Notes: a model not told the origin generated them from the sequence alone. Shown: positions 23,591 through 31,932, counted from the stretch's first letter. The stretch: 36,286 nt of DNA from Lachnospiraceae bacterium UBA3332 (GCA_002361095.1 DERU01000094.1:1-36286); one strand, 5' to 3'. Translations and numbers: made by a program.

Positions 23591-24118
23591 TTATACCTTA
23601 CATTCCAACTGGCAGTCGCAGGGTTCCGCTTCCACATGCGCCGCCTGATATTCCTGCGCCTCCACGCATCCCATCGCCCGGTAAAACGCCTGACTCTCCA
23701 CCGCAGAATGGGCCGAAATATAAAGCTTTTTGGCGCCGCGGGCCCTTGCCCAATCCTTGGCAGCCGTAAATAAAACCCTCCCGATTCCCCTCCCCCTCAT
23801 ATCTTCGGACACATGAATGCTGGTTAAATCCAAATATTCACGGTTTTTCCCAAGCGGAGCCGATTCCACCGATGTAAAACCCTTCAGCACATTTTCCGAA
23901 AAAGCGCCGTATACCAGCCCTCCCGTCCGGGCCGTATTGCGCAGGCAATCCGTCAGTATCTTATAATCCGCCTCCGACCAATCGTCCACAAACGGTATCT
24001 CTTGCACAGTCCAAACGCCCGCTTCCCTCCTCCGGCATTTTGTCACCACCTGATGACGGATAAACTTTTCAAACAACTTCCTGTCGATTTCTTCCTCTTT
24101 TATGATTCTGTATTCCAT
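23591..24118 (-). CDS. GNAT family N-acetyltransferase
   Basis: This 175-residue protein has the GNAT acetyl-CoA loop in IHVSEDMRGRGIGRVLF (residues 105-121) and the following helix and strand (AKKLYISAHSAVESQAFYRAMGC), with Tyr in the usual place for the general acid. The N-terminal 80 residues are less conserved. The C-terminus has several Cys residues (EPCDCQLECKV). The acceptor is unknown. It heads the likely GNAT-RluA-ligase transcript. Confidence 0.88.
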   Translation of the reverse strand: MEYRIIKEEEIDRKLFEKFIRHQVVTKCRRREAGVWTVQEIPFVDDWSEADYKILTDCLRNTARTGGLVYGAFSENVLKGFTSVESAPLGKNREYLDLTSIHVSEDMRGRGIGRVLFTAAKDWARARGAKKLYISAHSAVESQAFYRAMGCVEAQEYQAAHVEAEPCDCQLECKV

Positions 24119-24145
24119 AGATTTTTCCTCCCACCCCTTTATCAG

Positions 24146-24188
24146 AAAAGGACATTTCAGGGAAATCCTGCCTGAAATGCCCTTTTTT
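24146..24188. terminator. Terminator after the response regulator gene
   Basis: AAAAGG-a-CATTTCAGG pairs with CCTGAAATG-c-CCTTTT around a 9-nt loop. On the minus strand it begins at the stop of the OmpR-type gene; the stem is long and the tail contains four T. The plus strand also has a T run after the stem. Confidence 0.75.
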
Positions 24189-24877
24189 CATACTTTGAAG
24201 CGGTATCCAACCCCCCAGATCGTCTCTATATACTGCGGATTCGCCGTATCAAATTCCACTTTTTCCCGAATCTTTTTGATGTGCACGGTCACGGTGGCAA
24301 TATCCCCAATGGAATCCATGTCCCAAATTTCCCGGAAAAGTTCCTCTTTCGTATACACATGATTGGGATTTTCCGCCAAAAAAGTCAGCAGATCAAATTC
24401 TTTCGTGGTAAACGCCCTCTCCTCCCCGTCAATCCAGACGCGACGCGCAGTTTTATCAATCTTTAAGCCCCGGATCTCAATGATGTCGTTGGCTTTCTGA
24501 TGGCTGCTGGTGAGCCGTTCGTACCGCGCCATATGCGCTTTGACCCGCGCCACCAGTTCGCTGGGGGAAAAGGGTTTGGTCATATAATCGTCGGCGCCAA
24601 GACCAAGACCGCGGATTTTATCGATATCATCTTTTTTCGCGCTTACCATCAGAATGGGCACATTCTTTTCATCGCGGATACGGCGGCACACTTCAAAACC
24701 GTCCATACCGGGCAGCATCAAATCCAACACCACCAGATCAAATTTATTCTTCAGCGCCCGTTCCAGCCCGGTGTCACCGGAATTCTCAATCTCTACCTCA
24801 AACCCGGACAGTTCGAGATAATCTTTCTCCAAATCCGCGATTGCCACTTCATCCTCGATAATCAAAATCTTACTCAT
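24188..24877 (-). CDS. OmpR/PhoB-family response regulator
   Basis: This 229-residue regulator has a receiver domain with acidic Glu8-Asp9, phospho-acceptor Asp52 (VVLDLMLPG), Ser in MVSAKKD and Lys in DDYMTKPF. The C-terminal winged helix (about 130-229) ends WGVGYRFKV. The gene overlaps the kinase stop by 8 bp, so the pair is translationally coupled. The target genes are unknown. A 13-bp direct repeat lies in the promoter region upstream of the kinase and may be its own binding site. Confidence 0.93.
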   Translation of the reverse strand: MSKILIIEDEVAIADLEKDYLELSGFEVEIENSGDTGLERALKNKFDLVVLDLMLPGMDGFEVCRRIRDEKNVPILMVSAKKDDIDKIRGLGLGADDYMTKPFSPSELVARVKAHMARYERLTSSHQKANDIIEIRGLKIDKTARRVWIDGEERAFTTKEFDLLTFLAENPNHVYTKEELFREIWDMDSIGDIATVTVHIKKIREKVEFDTANPQYIETIWGVGYRFKV

Positions 24878-26354
24878 TTTCCTCTGCCTCCCTGTATTTT
24901 CTGATCACAAAATGCAGGCACGTTCCTTCTCCCTCTTTACCGGTCGCCCAGATATAGCCGCCGTGATCTTCTATGATCTTTTTCACAATGGAAAGTCCGA
25001 TGCCGCTGCCCCCCTGCGTGGAATTACGCGAAGCGTCCGTCCTGTAAAACCGTTCAAAAATATTAGCCAAATCCTTCGCGGGAACGCCTTTCCCGTTATC
25101 CTCGATCTCCACCCGGACCGCATCCACCTCATCCAAAAGGCGGATATCAATCACACCGTCCTTCTTATCCATATATTTAATGCTGTTGCCTACAATATTG
25201 TTGATGACTTTTTTTAACTGCTCCGGATCCGCGATGATTCTCGTACCGGGGCTTACCAGATTGGAATAATTAAGCCGGATCTCTTTGGATTCCAGATCCA
25301 ACCCCACATCCTCCACACAATCCTCAAAAAAATCAGAAACGTTGATCCGCTGAAAATTATAGGGAATTCGGTTATTATCAATGCTGGAATAATAGGTCAG
25401 TTCATTAATCAAACGATCCATGTCGTTTGCCTTGGTGTAAATGGTGCGCAGATATTTCTCCCTCTTCTCGCCTGTATCCGCCACACCGTCGATAATCCCT
25501 TCCACATAACCTTTGATTGCTGTGATCGGCGTCTTTAAGTCGTGCGTAATATTGCTGATCAGTTCCCGGTTCTGCCGCTCGTTCCCCAGTTTCTCCTCTG
25601 TGGACTCCTTGAGCCTTAGCCGCATATCCTCATAGTTGCGGTACAATTCGCCGATCTCATTGTCATCCTCAGATTCCAGCGAATAGTCAAAATTACCTTC
25701 GGCAATCTTTTGCATCGCCAGATTCAGCCTGTTAATCGGTGAAAAAACGCTTTTGTGTATCCACTGGGTCAAAAGAATGCTGGTCAATACTAAAATCAAC
25801 ACGATGGCCAAAAACATATCCGCCAAAAAGGATTTGGAAAAAACGCTGGTAATTCTCGTCACGATGAACACACTGCCCGGCGTGCCGTCCGCAAATGTGA
25901 AATCCACCTGCTTAATCAGCTTACGCATGTCGTTAAAATAAAACCCGGCATCCGGCCGATGGCTCTCCTGCCCGTACTCCGGCAGCCTGTCAAATATCCT
26001 GTCCGCAGCGGAAAAGTTCCCGGCATAATACAGTTCGCGGCCCTTCCTCACGATAAGGTAAGAAGATTTCTCTGCCGCAATCAGGTTTAACTCTTCCAGA
26101 CATTTCATATTCTCCAATTCCGCAGAATCACTTTGGGCCTTTTCCTGGAGCAAGTAAAAAAGTTCGTCCGTCCCCCGGCTGAAAGCGTCAATGGAATCCG
26201 ACATCATACTAAAATCCGATGTCTCCAAACCGTAGGCCTGATCCGTCGAACGCACCATCACCACCCCGATTGCCAGAAAGGCAACCAGCGACAGCAGCAC
26301 AGGCAGGAGAATAATCGTTATAAACGTAATAGCCAGCTTCGTTTTAAATTTCAT
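24870..26354 (-). CDS. Sensor histidine kinase
   Basis: This 494-residue kinase has two membrane segments (about 8-34 and 177-197) with an external domain of about 140 residues, then HAMP (about 198-250). The dimerisation helix holds His271 in NITHDLKTPITAIKG, and the ATPase domain shows NIVGNSIKYM, IEDNGKGV, IFERFYRTD and GSGIGLSIVKKI. The architecture is like PhoR/VicK-type kinases with a large extracellular sensor. The signal is unknown. The regulator gene follows with an 8-bp overlap. The start follows GGAAAGG. Confidence 0.93.
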   Translation of the reverse strand: MKFKTKLAITFITIILLPVLLSLVAFLAIGVVMVRSTDQAYGLETSDFSMMSDSIDAFSRGTDELFYLLQEKAQSDSAELENMKCLEELNLIAAEKSSYLIVRKGRELYYAGNFSAADRIFDRLPEYGQESHRPDAGFYFNDMRKLIKQVDFTFADGTPGSVFIVTRITSVFSKSFLADMFLAIVLILVLTSILLTQWIHKSVFSPINRLNLAMQKIAEGNFDYSLESEDDNEIGELYRNYEDMRLRLKESTEEKLGNERQNRELISNITHDLKTPITAIKGYVEGIIDGVADTGEKREKYLRTIYTKANDMDRLINELTYYSSIDNNRIPYNFQRINVSDFFEDCVEDVGLDLESKEIRLNYSNLVSPGTRIIADPEQLKKVINNIVGNSIKYMDKKDGVIDIRLLDEVDAVRVEIEDNGKGVPAKDLANIFERFYRTDASRNSTQGGSGIGLSIVKKIIEDHGGYIWATGKEGEGTCLHFVIRKYREAEENE

Positions 26355-26390
26355 AACAACCTTTCCACTGTATATTTCTTACGCAATCAG

Positions 26391-26424
26391 CAAATAAGTA
26401 TAATAAGCCTCCAAATAAGTATAA
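26391..26424. repeat. 13-bp direct repeat upstream of the kinase/regulator operon
   Basis: CAAATAAGTATAA occurs at 26391-26403 and 26412-26424, a 21-bp period (two helical turns), between the kinase start and the divergent perR promoter. On the minus strand each copy contains TATACTT, a possible -10. OmpR-family regulators bind direct repeats of this kind. Confidence 0.55.
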
Positions 26425-26486
26425 CATAAACACCGTTTTATTTTATAAAATAGAAACAATATAATTCTAAAATATTTATAAAGCAT

Positions 26487-26515
26487 TTGACAAAACCATG
26501 TTTCTCACCTATAAT
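26487..26515 (+). promoter_or_regulatory. Promoter of the PerR-like gene
   Basis: Perfect -35 TTGACA (26487-26492) and perfect -10 TATAAT (26510-26515) with a 17-nt spacer. AT-rich dyads lie just upstream, where a PerR box would be expected, but none matches the consensus well. Confidence 0.88.
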
Positions 26516-26557
26516 AAAAACAGGAATAATTACTGATTTTACGGAAAGGAACAGGAC

Positions 26558-26944
26558 ATGCCTGTCACAAAATATAGCCGTCAGCGGGAAGCCATCATGG
26601 ATTTTCTTATGACCCGCAGAGATCATCCGACGGCCGACATCGTATACCAAAATGTCAAGAGCGCATTTCCCCATATCAGCCTGGGAACCGTGTACCGGAA
26701 TCTGAACCTGCTTGCCGATCTTGGCCGGATCGCCCGCATCCGGGTGGGGGATGGCGTTGACCGTTTTGATTACAACACCACACTCCATTGCCATTTTGTC
26801 TGCCGGAAATGCGGCAGGGTCATGGATCTGCATACGGATGTTCCTTCCATGGCCAACGGCATGGAAGGCCGGTCAATAGACGGCAATCTGATAGAAGGGC
26901 ATGTTACCTATTTTTATGGGAGTTGTTCCCGCTGCCTCCTGTAA
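26558..26944 (+). CDS. perR: Fur-family regulator, PerR type
   Basis: This 128-residue repressor has a winged helix (Leu42-Asn50 in the recognition helix: SLGTVYRNLNLL) and a C-terminal dimer domain. All five PerR regulatory metal ligands have counterparts: His23 (HPTAD), Asp71 (RFDY), His77 and His79 (HCH) and Asp90 (VMDL). Asp at the last position favours PerR over Fur. Structural zinc Cys pairs are Cys82-Cys85 and the C-terminal CSRC. It should sense peroxide by metal-catalysed His oxidation. It is shorter than Bacillus PerR at the N-terminus. Rubrerythrin, a standard PerR target, is next on the same strand. Confidence 0.85.
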   Translation: MPVTKYSRQREAIMDFLMTRRDHPTADIVYQNVKSAFPHISLGTVYRNLNLLADLGRIARIRVGDGVDRFDYNTTLHCHFVCRKCGRVMDLHTDVPSMANGMEGRSIDGNLIEGHVTYFYGSCSRCLL

Positions 26945-26972
26945 GACAATTACAGGTGCACAGTCCAACCGC

Positions 26973-27049
26973 CGCAACGGCCAAACCGTTGCGCTGCAAC
27001 TATGGCAACCGCTGGCTTCCGGGTTTCCCATGGGTTTCCCGGCCCAGCC
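26973..27049 (+). other. Two hairpins between perR and rubrerythrin
   Basis: Hairpin one is CGCAACGG (26973-26980) with CCGTTGCG (26986-26993). Hairpin two is a nested dyad, CCGGG-TTT-CCC-AT-GGG-TTT-CCCGG (27019-27042), with outer GGCT/AGCC pairs. Neither has a T run. I found no promoter in this gap, so they probably lie in a shared mRNA and could set the relative levels of the two genes. Confidence 0.5.
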
Positions 27050-27085
27050 GGAAATAAATAATTTAAAGAAAAGGAGAACAAAATT

Positions 27086-27625
27086 ATGAAATTCGTATGT
27101 CAGGTATGTGGTTATGTCCATGAAGGCGATGCCGCTCCCGATAAGTGCCCGCAGTGCGGCGCACCTGCTGAAAAATTCACCGCGCAGAGCGGCGCGATGG
27201 ATTGGGCCGCCGAGCATGTGGTAGGCGTGGCACAGGGCGCAAGCGAAGATATTATGGCCGATTTGAGGGCAAACTTCAACGGCGAATGCACAGAAGTCGG
27301 CATGTATCTTGCAATGGCAAGGGTTGCACACAGGGAAGGCTATCCCGAGATCGGTCTTTACTGGGAGAAAGCCGCTTATGAAGAAGCCGAACACGCTGCC
27401 AAATTTGCGGAACTGTTGGGCGAAGTTGTAACCGACTCCACCAAGAAGAATCTTCAGATGCGTGTGGAAGCCGAGAACGGCGCAACCGCAGGCAAATTTG
27501 ACCTCGCCAAGAGAGCAAAAGCGGCAAATCTGGATGCAATCCATGATACCGTGCATGAGATGGCAAGGGATGAGGCAAGACACGGAAAGGCATTTGAGGG
27601 ACTTCTTAAGAGATACTTCGGTTAA
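27086..27625 (+). CDS. Rubrerythrin with N-terminal rubredoxin domain (reverse rubrerythrin type)
   Basis: This 179-residue protein reduces hydrogen peroxide in anaerobes. The rubredoxin-like iron site is at the N-terminus: Cys5, Cys8, Cys21 and Cys24. The ferritin-like diiron domain follows, with Glu and His ligands in NGECTEVGMYL, EEAEHAAKF, ENGATAGK and DEARHGKAF. In classical rubrerythrin the rubredoxin part is C-terminal, so this is the reverse form known from Clostridium, which takes electrons from NAD(P)H via rubredoxin oxidoreductases. AAGGAG precedes the ATG. It lies 141 nt after perR and has its own terminator. Confidence 0.94.
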   Translation: MKFVCQVCGYVHEGDAAPDKCPQCGAPAEKFTAQSGAMDWAAEHVVGVAQGASEDIMADLRANFNGECTEVGMYLAMARVAHREGYPEIGLYWEKAAYEEAEHAAKFAELLGEVVTDSTKKNLQMRVEAENGATAGKFDLAKRAKAANLDAIHDTVHEMARDEARHGKAFEGLLKRYFG

Positions 27626-27679
27626 TCAAAATACCGTAAAATCAAGGGTTTACAGTTACAAAGAAGTAAATTTCAATTA

Positions 27680-27719
27680 GGCGGTATAGCCCCGATTACA
27701 AGGGCTGTACCGTCTTTTT
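27680..27719 (+). terminator. Terminator after rubrerythrin
   Basis: GGCGGTATAGCCC and GGGCTGTACCGTC form a stem with a 9-nt loop, followed by TTTTTC. It is 54 nt past the stop codon. The rest of the gap to 27907 shows only an 8-bp direct repeat, ATTCAAAT, before the next start. Confidence 0.85.
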
Positions 27720-27907
27720 CTGTCCTCATGCGCTTTGCCGTTTGGATTGCGCGTCAGAAAGGAAACCGCATACCCTGTGGCAAACTTCAGCCGTATGCGG
27801 CTGATGCCAAGGAACGCGGAAAAGCCGACCGATAATAGACGAAAAAAATTCAAATCTACACAATAGATTCAAATTACTCTGTTACAATTACGGTTAGGGA
27901 GTGCACT

Positions 27908-28104
27908 ATGAATAAAATCTTAATTGTTGAGGACGATTTATCTATACAGGCGTTGCTGCATGATTTCATACAAGAAGCCGGATATCATGTTGTATTGGCC
28001 GCTGACGGTGTGGAAGCCCTTGCCAAATATTCCGGACAGCACTTTGACTTAATACTGCTTGATATCATGCTCCCCAAAATAGACGGATACGGCGTTTGCA
28101 GAGG
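27908..28104 (+). pseudogene. Truncated response regulator (receiver fragment)
   Basis: The first ~65 codons are a clean OmpR-type receiver: Glu8-Asp9-Asp10, phospho-acceptor Asp52 in LLDIMLPKIDG, then GYGVCR. The protein homology ends there. The frame stays open to 28336 but only reads the antisense of the MBOAT gene, giving a Pro-rich, meaningless tail. The second half of the receiver, with Thr and Lys, and the DNA-binding domain are absent. GGGAGTG precedes the ATG. The break lies within about 10 nt of the stop codon of the convergent MBOAT gene, so a deletion or insertion joined these two genes. Confidence 0.82.
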
Positions 28105-28106
28105 GG

Positions 28107-29567
28107 CTAAAAAGAGAAATACAAATATTCCCCCACCCCCGTCATGGACAGGACAGACCACACAAAGAGAAAAGCCATTGCGAACGTATAGCCCCGCCCC
28201 AAAACGGCATTTTCCACAAGCACTGCCGCACGCTTTTGCGCCAGCACCACGATACAGACCGCAAAAACCAAAAGCAGCAGCAAAAGGTAAAACACCGGCA
28301 ATGCGGACGGCGCCGCCATGGAAATCCCTTTTGTAAAAATATACAGTTCGGAGACGTCCAACGCTTCCCCCATTTGAAACAAAAACCCGTTCCATTTGGG
28401 CGTAAACATTGCCCGCAACACCAAAAATCCCTCCCCGATCGTTTCGGCCCGGAAAAATACGAAAGCCAGGCATACATAAAAAAACGTAACCGCCTGCCGC
28501 ATCCGCTTTTTAGGCAGCGTAAAAATCCCCAGACTGTCCCATGCCACCCCGATCCCGTGGAGGAATCCCCAAAATACAAACGTCCAATTTGCCCCATGCC
28601 ACAGGCCGGAAAGCAAAAAGACCAAAAGGGTGTTTACGATTGTGCGCAGTTTCCCCTTCCTGCTGCCCCCCAGGGGAATGTAGACATACTTTGTAAAAAA
28701 ACGGCCCAGCGTGATATGCCAGCGTCTCCAGAATTCCTTGACGGATGCGGACCAAAACGGAGAATCAAAATTTTCAACGATTTCAATACCGATCATTTTT
28801 CCCAATCCCACCGCCATGTCGCAGTATCCGCTGAAATCAAAATACAGTTCAAAAAGATATCCCACTGCCAGCAGAACCGCAGAAGGACAATCCAGCAAGG
28901 CAATATGGTCATACCCAAAGTTCACCGCCTTCGCAAGCGTGTCGGCAAGCAGTACCTTTTTGGCCAGCCCGATGGTAAAATGCTGCATCCCCGCCGCAAA
29001 TCTTTCGGTATTCCACCGGCGGTTTTGCTCTTTTCCAAAGGCGGGAACCAACTCCCCGTACCGAAGGATCGGCCCCTGCAAAAGCTGGGGAAAGTACACC
29101 ATAAAGGTAAGATAATCCCCAAAAGAACATACCGGGGCTTCCCCTTTTGCACAGTCAATGAGATATCCCAGCTGCTGGAACGTATAAAAACTGATGCCCA
29201 CCGGAAGAAACAGGGAAAGCAGCGGATATCCGCTTCCCAGCACCGCATTGATATTCTCCACAAAAAAATTGCGGTACTTAAAATATCCCAGCATTCCCAA
29301 ATGGAACAGACAGCCGAGCGCCAAAACCGCTTTTCCCCACTTTCCGGCTCCCGCTTTCCGAAAAGGCAGGCAAAGCAAATACCCGGCCAGGCAGCTTCCA
29401 AGCAGCGCCCACAAATAGACCGGGTTCAAATACGCATAAAACCACAGGGACATCCCAACCAGATATCCCTGCGCCAGTTTATATTTTTTACAGTGGTTTA
29501 AGCCAAACCATCCTGCCAGCAAAAGCGGCAGAAACACAAACAAAAACAGATGGGAATTGAATAACAT
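28107..29567 (-). CDS. MBOAT family O-acyltransferase (AlgI/DltB/PatA-like)
   Basis: This 486-residue membrane enzyme moves acyl groups, usually acetyl, across the membrane to extracellular polymers. It has the family signatures FWRRWHITLGRFF with His284, KYVYIPLGGSR, and the catalytic His324 in GLWHGANWTFVFWG. N-terminal blocks LPVGISFYTFQQLGYLID and YFPQLLQGPI are also typical. About eleven membrane segments are expected. AlgI-type partners (SGNH/AlgX-J-like hydrolases) or the other dlt genes are not in the window. The ATG follows AGGAACGG. The stop lies at the junction with a truncated response regulator, but the C-terminus (GEYLYFSF) looks complete. It lies 13 nt after the antiporter gene. 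Confidence 0.92.
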   Translation of the reverse strand: MLFNSHLFLFVFLPLLLAGWFGLNHCKKYKLAQGYLVGMSLWFYAYLNPVYLWALLGSCLAGYLLCLPFRKAGAGKWGKAVLALGCLFHLGMLGYFKYRNFFVENINAVLGSGYPLLSLFLPVGISFYTFQQLGYLIDCAKGEAPVCSFGDYLTFMVYFPQLLQGPILRYGELVPAFGKEQNRRWNTERFAAGMQHFTIGLAKKVLLADTLAKAVNFGYDHIALLDCPSAVLLAVGYLFELYFDFSGYCDMAVGLGKMIGIEIVENFDSPFWSASVKEFWRRWHITLGRFFTKYVYIPLGGSRKGKLRTIVNTLLVFLLSGLWHGANWTFVFWGFLHGIGVAWDSLGIFTLPKKRMRQAVTFFYVCLAFVFFRAETIGEGFLVLRAMFTPKWNGFLFQMGEALDVSELYIFTKGISMAAPSALPVFYLLLLLLVFAVCIVVLAQKRAAVLVENAVLGRGYTFAMAFLFVWSVLSMTGVGEYLYFSF

Positions 29568-29580
29568 CTTCCGTTCCTTC

Positions 29581-30783
29581 TCAATCTATGCTGGGGCCCC
29601 GTACCACACCGGCCTCCGGATATTTTGTGTATAACAGCTTTAAGAAAATCGGAGTAGCAATGGAAGAAACCATGATCAGTAAAATAACCGCCGTAAAATA
29701 TACCGGCTCCATCAGCCCTACGGATAACCCTTTCTGCGAAACAATCAGGGCAACCTCTCCCCGCGTCATCATGCCTACGCCGATCTTTAAAGAATCCGGC
29801 CAGGAAAACCGGCATCCCTTGGCGATCAGGCCGCAGCCGATCACTTTCGCCAAAAGGCCGACCGCCACAAAGGCAACGGCAAAAAGAAGAATCGACATGT
29901 TCATGCTGCTGATATCTGTTTTTAAACCGATACTGGCAAAAAAAAGCGGCCCAAACAGCATATACGAATTGATATCCATTTTTCTGGCAATATAATTGGA
30001 ATCCTGAATGGAGCAAAGCACCAGTCCCGCCACATATGCCCCGGTAATATCCGCGATGCCAAAATACTGCTCCGCCACATACGCCATAACAAAGCAAAAC
30101 GCAAGACTGATAATCGGTATCCGCCTTGTATGGGGATATTTTTTATCCATTATTTTAAAGATATGGTAAAAAATCACTCCGACGCCGATGGCAAACACAA
30201 AAAACAGCACCGTATTCATCACTACCTGCACAGGCGCAGATTCCGGGCTTTTAAACCCGATCACGAACGTCAGCACAATGATGCCGATAACATCATCGAT
30301 AATGGCCGCGCTCATAATTGTCGTTCCGACCTTCCCTTTGAGTTTTCCCAGTTCCTTAAGCGTTTCTACCGTGATGCTGACGGAAGTTGCCGTCAGGATG
30401 GTGCCGATGAAAACCGCTTTATAAAACCGTTCGTCCCCCCAAGGGGCAAACCCGTAAAACATCATGTAAAGAAACGTTCCGCAGATCAACGGTACAAATA
30501 CGCCGCACAGGGCGATCAGACAGGCGATCGGCCCGGTTTTGATCAGTTCCTTTAAGTCCGTCTCCAGTCCCGCCGAAAACATCAGAATAATTACGCCGAT
30601 TTCAGCCATCTGGATGATAAAATCGGACTGCTGTACAAACCCGAACACGCTGGGACCGATCAGAAGCCCCGCGATAATCTCCCCCACCACCTGCGGCGCT
30701 TTACATCTCCGCGCCAGGATACCGAAAAATTTTGCCGCAATCAAAATAATCGCCAAGTCTTTTAGCATTGAATAGGATTCCAT
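29581..30783 (-). CDS. CPA2-family cation/proton antiporter
   Basis: This 400-residue protein has 12-13 membrane segments and fits the CPA2 (NapA/KefB-like) antiporters. Diagnostic blocks are VVGEIIAGLLIGPSVFGF at the N-terminus, LMFSAGLETDLKEL, and AAIIDDVIGIIVL with the paired Asp of electrogenic Na+/H+ exchangers. It has no C-terminal TrkA-N regulatory domain. It should export Na+ or K+ in exchange for protons. I placed the start at 30783 after AAGAGG; the frame is open to 30861 but that region holds a hairpin. It is followed by the MBOAT gene 13 nt on, so they are probably co-transcribed. Confidence 0.9.
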   Translation of the reverse strand: MESYSMLKDLAIILIAAKFFGILARRCKAPQVVGEIIAGLLIGPSVFGFVQQSDFIIQMAEIGVIILMFSAGLETDLKELIKTGPIACLIALCGVFVPLICGTFLYMMFYGFAPWGDERFYKAVFIGTILTATSVSITVETLKELGKLKGKVGTTIMSAAIIDDVIGIIVLTFVIGFKSPESAPVQVVMNTVLFFVFAIGVGVIFYHIFKIMDKKYPHTRRIPIISLAFCFVMAYVAEQYFGIADITGAYVAGLVLCSIQDSNYIARKMDINSYMLFGPLFFASIGLKTDISSMNMSILLFAVAFVAVGLLAKVIGCGLIAKGCRFSWPDSLKIGVGMMTRGEVALIVSQKGLSVGLMEPVYFTAVILLIMVSSIATPIFLKLLYTKYPEAGVVRGPSID

Positions 30784-30808
30784 TTTTGCAACCTCTTTTC
30801 CGTACAAA

Positions 30809-30834
30809 ACCGGAGACGCTGGCGCATCCCCGGT
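30809..30834 (-). terminator. Terminator candidate between fructokinase and antiporter genes
   Basis: ACCGG and CCGGT are outer arms of an imperfect hairpin with inner GC pairs. On the minus strand it is followed by TTTTG. It lies 24 nt after the fructokinase stop. Confidence 0.5.
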
Positions 30835-30857
30835 AATTTTGCTTTTTAGGCATACCG

Positions 30858-31823
30858 TCAACGGGCATTCTCAATAAATGCTTCCACTTCCCCGGCCGTC
30901 GGCATCACGCGCAGGGCGCCTTTTTTCGTGGTGATGATGGAAGCCGCCGCATTCGCAAAAGTCAGCATCCTGCGCAGTTTATCCTCATCCAGCTGTTCCA
31001 GCCCGTACCCAAGCACATGATGCAGACAGCATCCCCCGAAAGTATCCCCGGCCCCGGTGGTTTCGATGGTCGCCTCCTGAATAAACGGCTTGACTTCCAC
31101 GCGCAGATCTTTATAATACGCCCGGCTTCCGTCCCTTCCCATGGACAGCAGAACCAGGGGAATCTCATATTGGCTCCTAAGCTTCGCAATCCCGGCGTCA
31201 TAATCCTCCTCCCCGGTAAACCATTGGATCTCGTTGTCCGAAATCTTGAGCACATCGCATTGGGACAAACCATAAGCCACCTGCTCCTTGGCGTCCTCCA
31301 GCGACTTCCAAAGCGGAGGGCGAAGATTGGGATCAAAAGAAATCACACTGCCGCTTTTTTTGGCAATGGCAATAGCCTTCTTCGTCGCCCTACGCACTTC
31401 ATCATGGGTCATGGAGAGCGTCCCAAAATGGAAAATATTCGTATCCCGAAGCAGTTCTTCATGCAAATCCTGTTCCCGCAGCATCATGTCCGCGCCGGGG
31501 TTACGGTAAAATGAGAAATCCCTGTCCCCATCCGGAAAGGTTTCCACAAACGCGAGTGTCGTGCGCGCCTCCTCATCCATGATCAGGTTGGAGGTATCAA
31601 TGCCTACCTCTTCCAGCGTCGCCTTAAGTTTGTTCCCGAAAATATCCTGCCCCACCTTGCCGACAAAAGCGGTTTTCCGTCCCAGTTTATTGAGCATGGC
31701 CAGCACATTGCACGGCGCGCCGCCCGGATTTGCCTCATATACCGTATTCCCCTGTCCGCTCACACCGTTTTCCGTGAAGTCAATCAACAGTTCGCCCAAT
31801 GCAACTACATCAAATGTTTTCAT
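30858..31823 (-). CDS. Fructokinase (PfkB-family carbohydrate kinase)
   Basis: This 321-residue kinase belongs to the PfkB/ribokinase family and best fits ScrK-type fructokinase. The N-terminal sugar site contains ALGELLIDFTENG and NPGGAPCNVLAMLNKLG. The C-terminal GAGDTFGGCCL motif carries the catalytic Asp and anion hole. FSFYRNPGADMML, near residue 100, is typical of fructokinases. It phosphorylates fructose to fructose 6-phosphate. The divergent AraC regulator may control it. An operator-like element lies right after its -10. The ATG follows AGGGAGG. Confidence 0.9.
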   Translation of the reverse strand: MKTFDVVALGELLIDFTENGVSGQGNTVYEANPGGAPCNVLAMLNKLGRKTAFVGKVGQDIFGNKLKATLEEVGIDTSNLIMDEEARTTLAFVETFPDGDRDFSFYRNPGADMMLREQDLHEELLRDTNIFHFGTLSMTHDEVRRATKKAIAIAKKSGSVISFDPNLRPPLWKSLEDAKEQVAYGLSQCDVLKISDNEIQWFTGEEDYDAGIAKLRSQYEIPLVLLSMGRDGSRAYYKDLRVEVKPFIQEATIETTGAGDTFGGCCLHHVLGYGLEQLDEDKLRRMLTFANAAASIITTKKGALRVMPTAGEVEAFIENAR

Positions 31824-31843
31824 CCCACACGCCTCCCTTTTTG

Positions 31844-31863
31844 CCTGAACTGTAACGATTGTA
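31844..31863 (-). promoter_or_regulatory. Fructokinase promoter -10 and overlapping operator-like half-site
   Basis: On the minus strand the -10 is TACAAT (31863-31858). After one C it continues GTTACAGTTCAGG (31856-31844), close to GGTAACAGTTCAG in the same place at the Gfo/Idh promoter. The -35 is weak. Confidence 0.45.
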
Positions 31864-31903
31864 CCACATTTGCCGGATAATAGAAAGTGCTAAAAAAAGA
31901 AAC

Positions 31904-31932
31904 TTGTCCCCACCGCCGCGTTATGATATGGT
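31904..31932 (+). promoter_or_regulatory. Promoter of the AraC-family gene
   Basis: The -35 is TTGTCC (31904-31909) and the -10 is TATGGT (31927-31932), with a 17-nt spacer, 40 bp before the ATG. Confidence 0.55.

Noticed and set aside
26438..26515. A PerR box upstream of perR.
   Set aside because: AT-rich dyads are present, but none matches TTATAAT-N-ATTATAA closely enough to call.
28105..28336. Continuation of the truncated response regulator frame as a fusion protein.
   Set aside because: The tail is Pro-rich antisense of the MBOAT coding region with no protein likeness.
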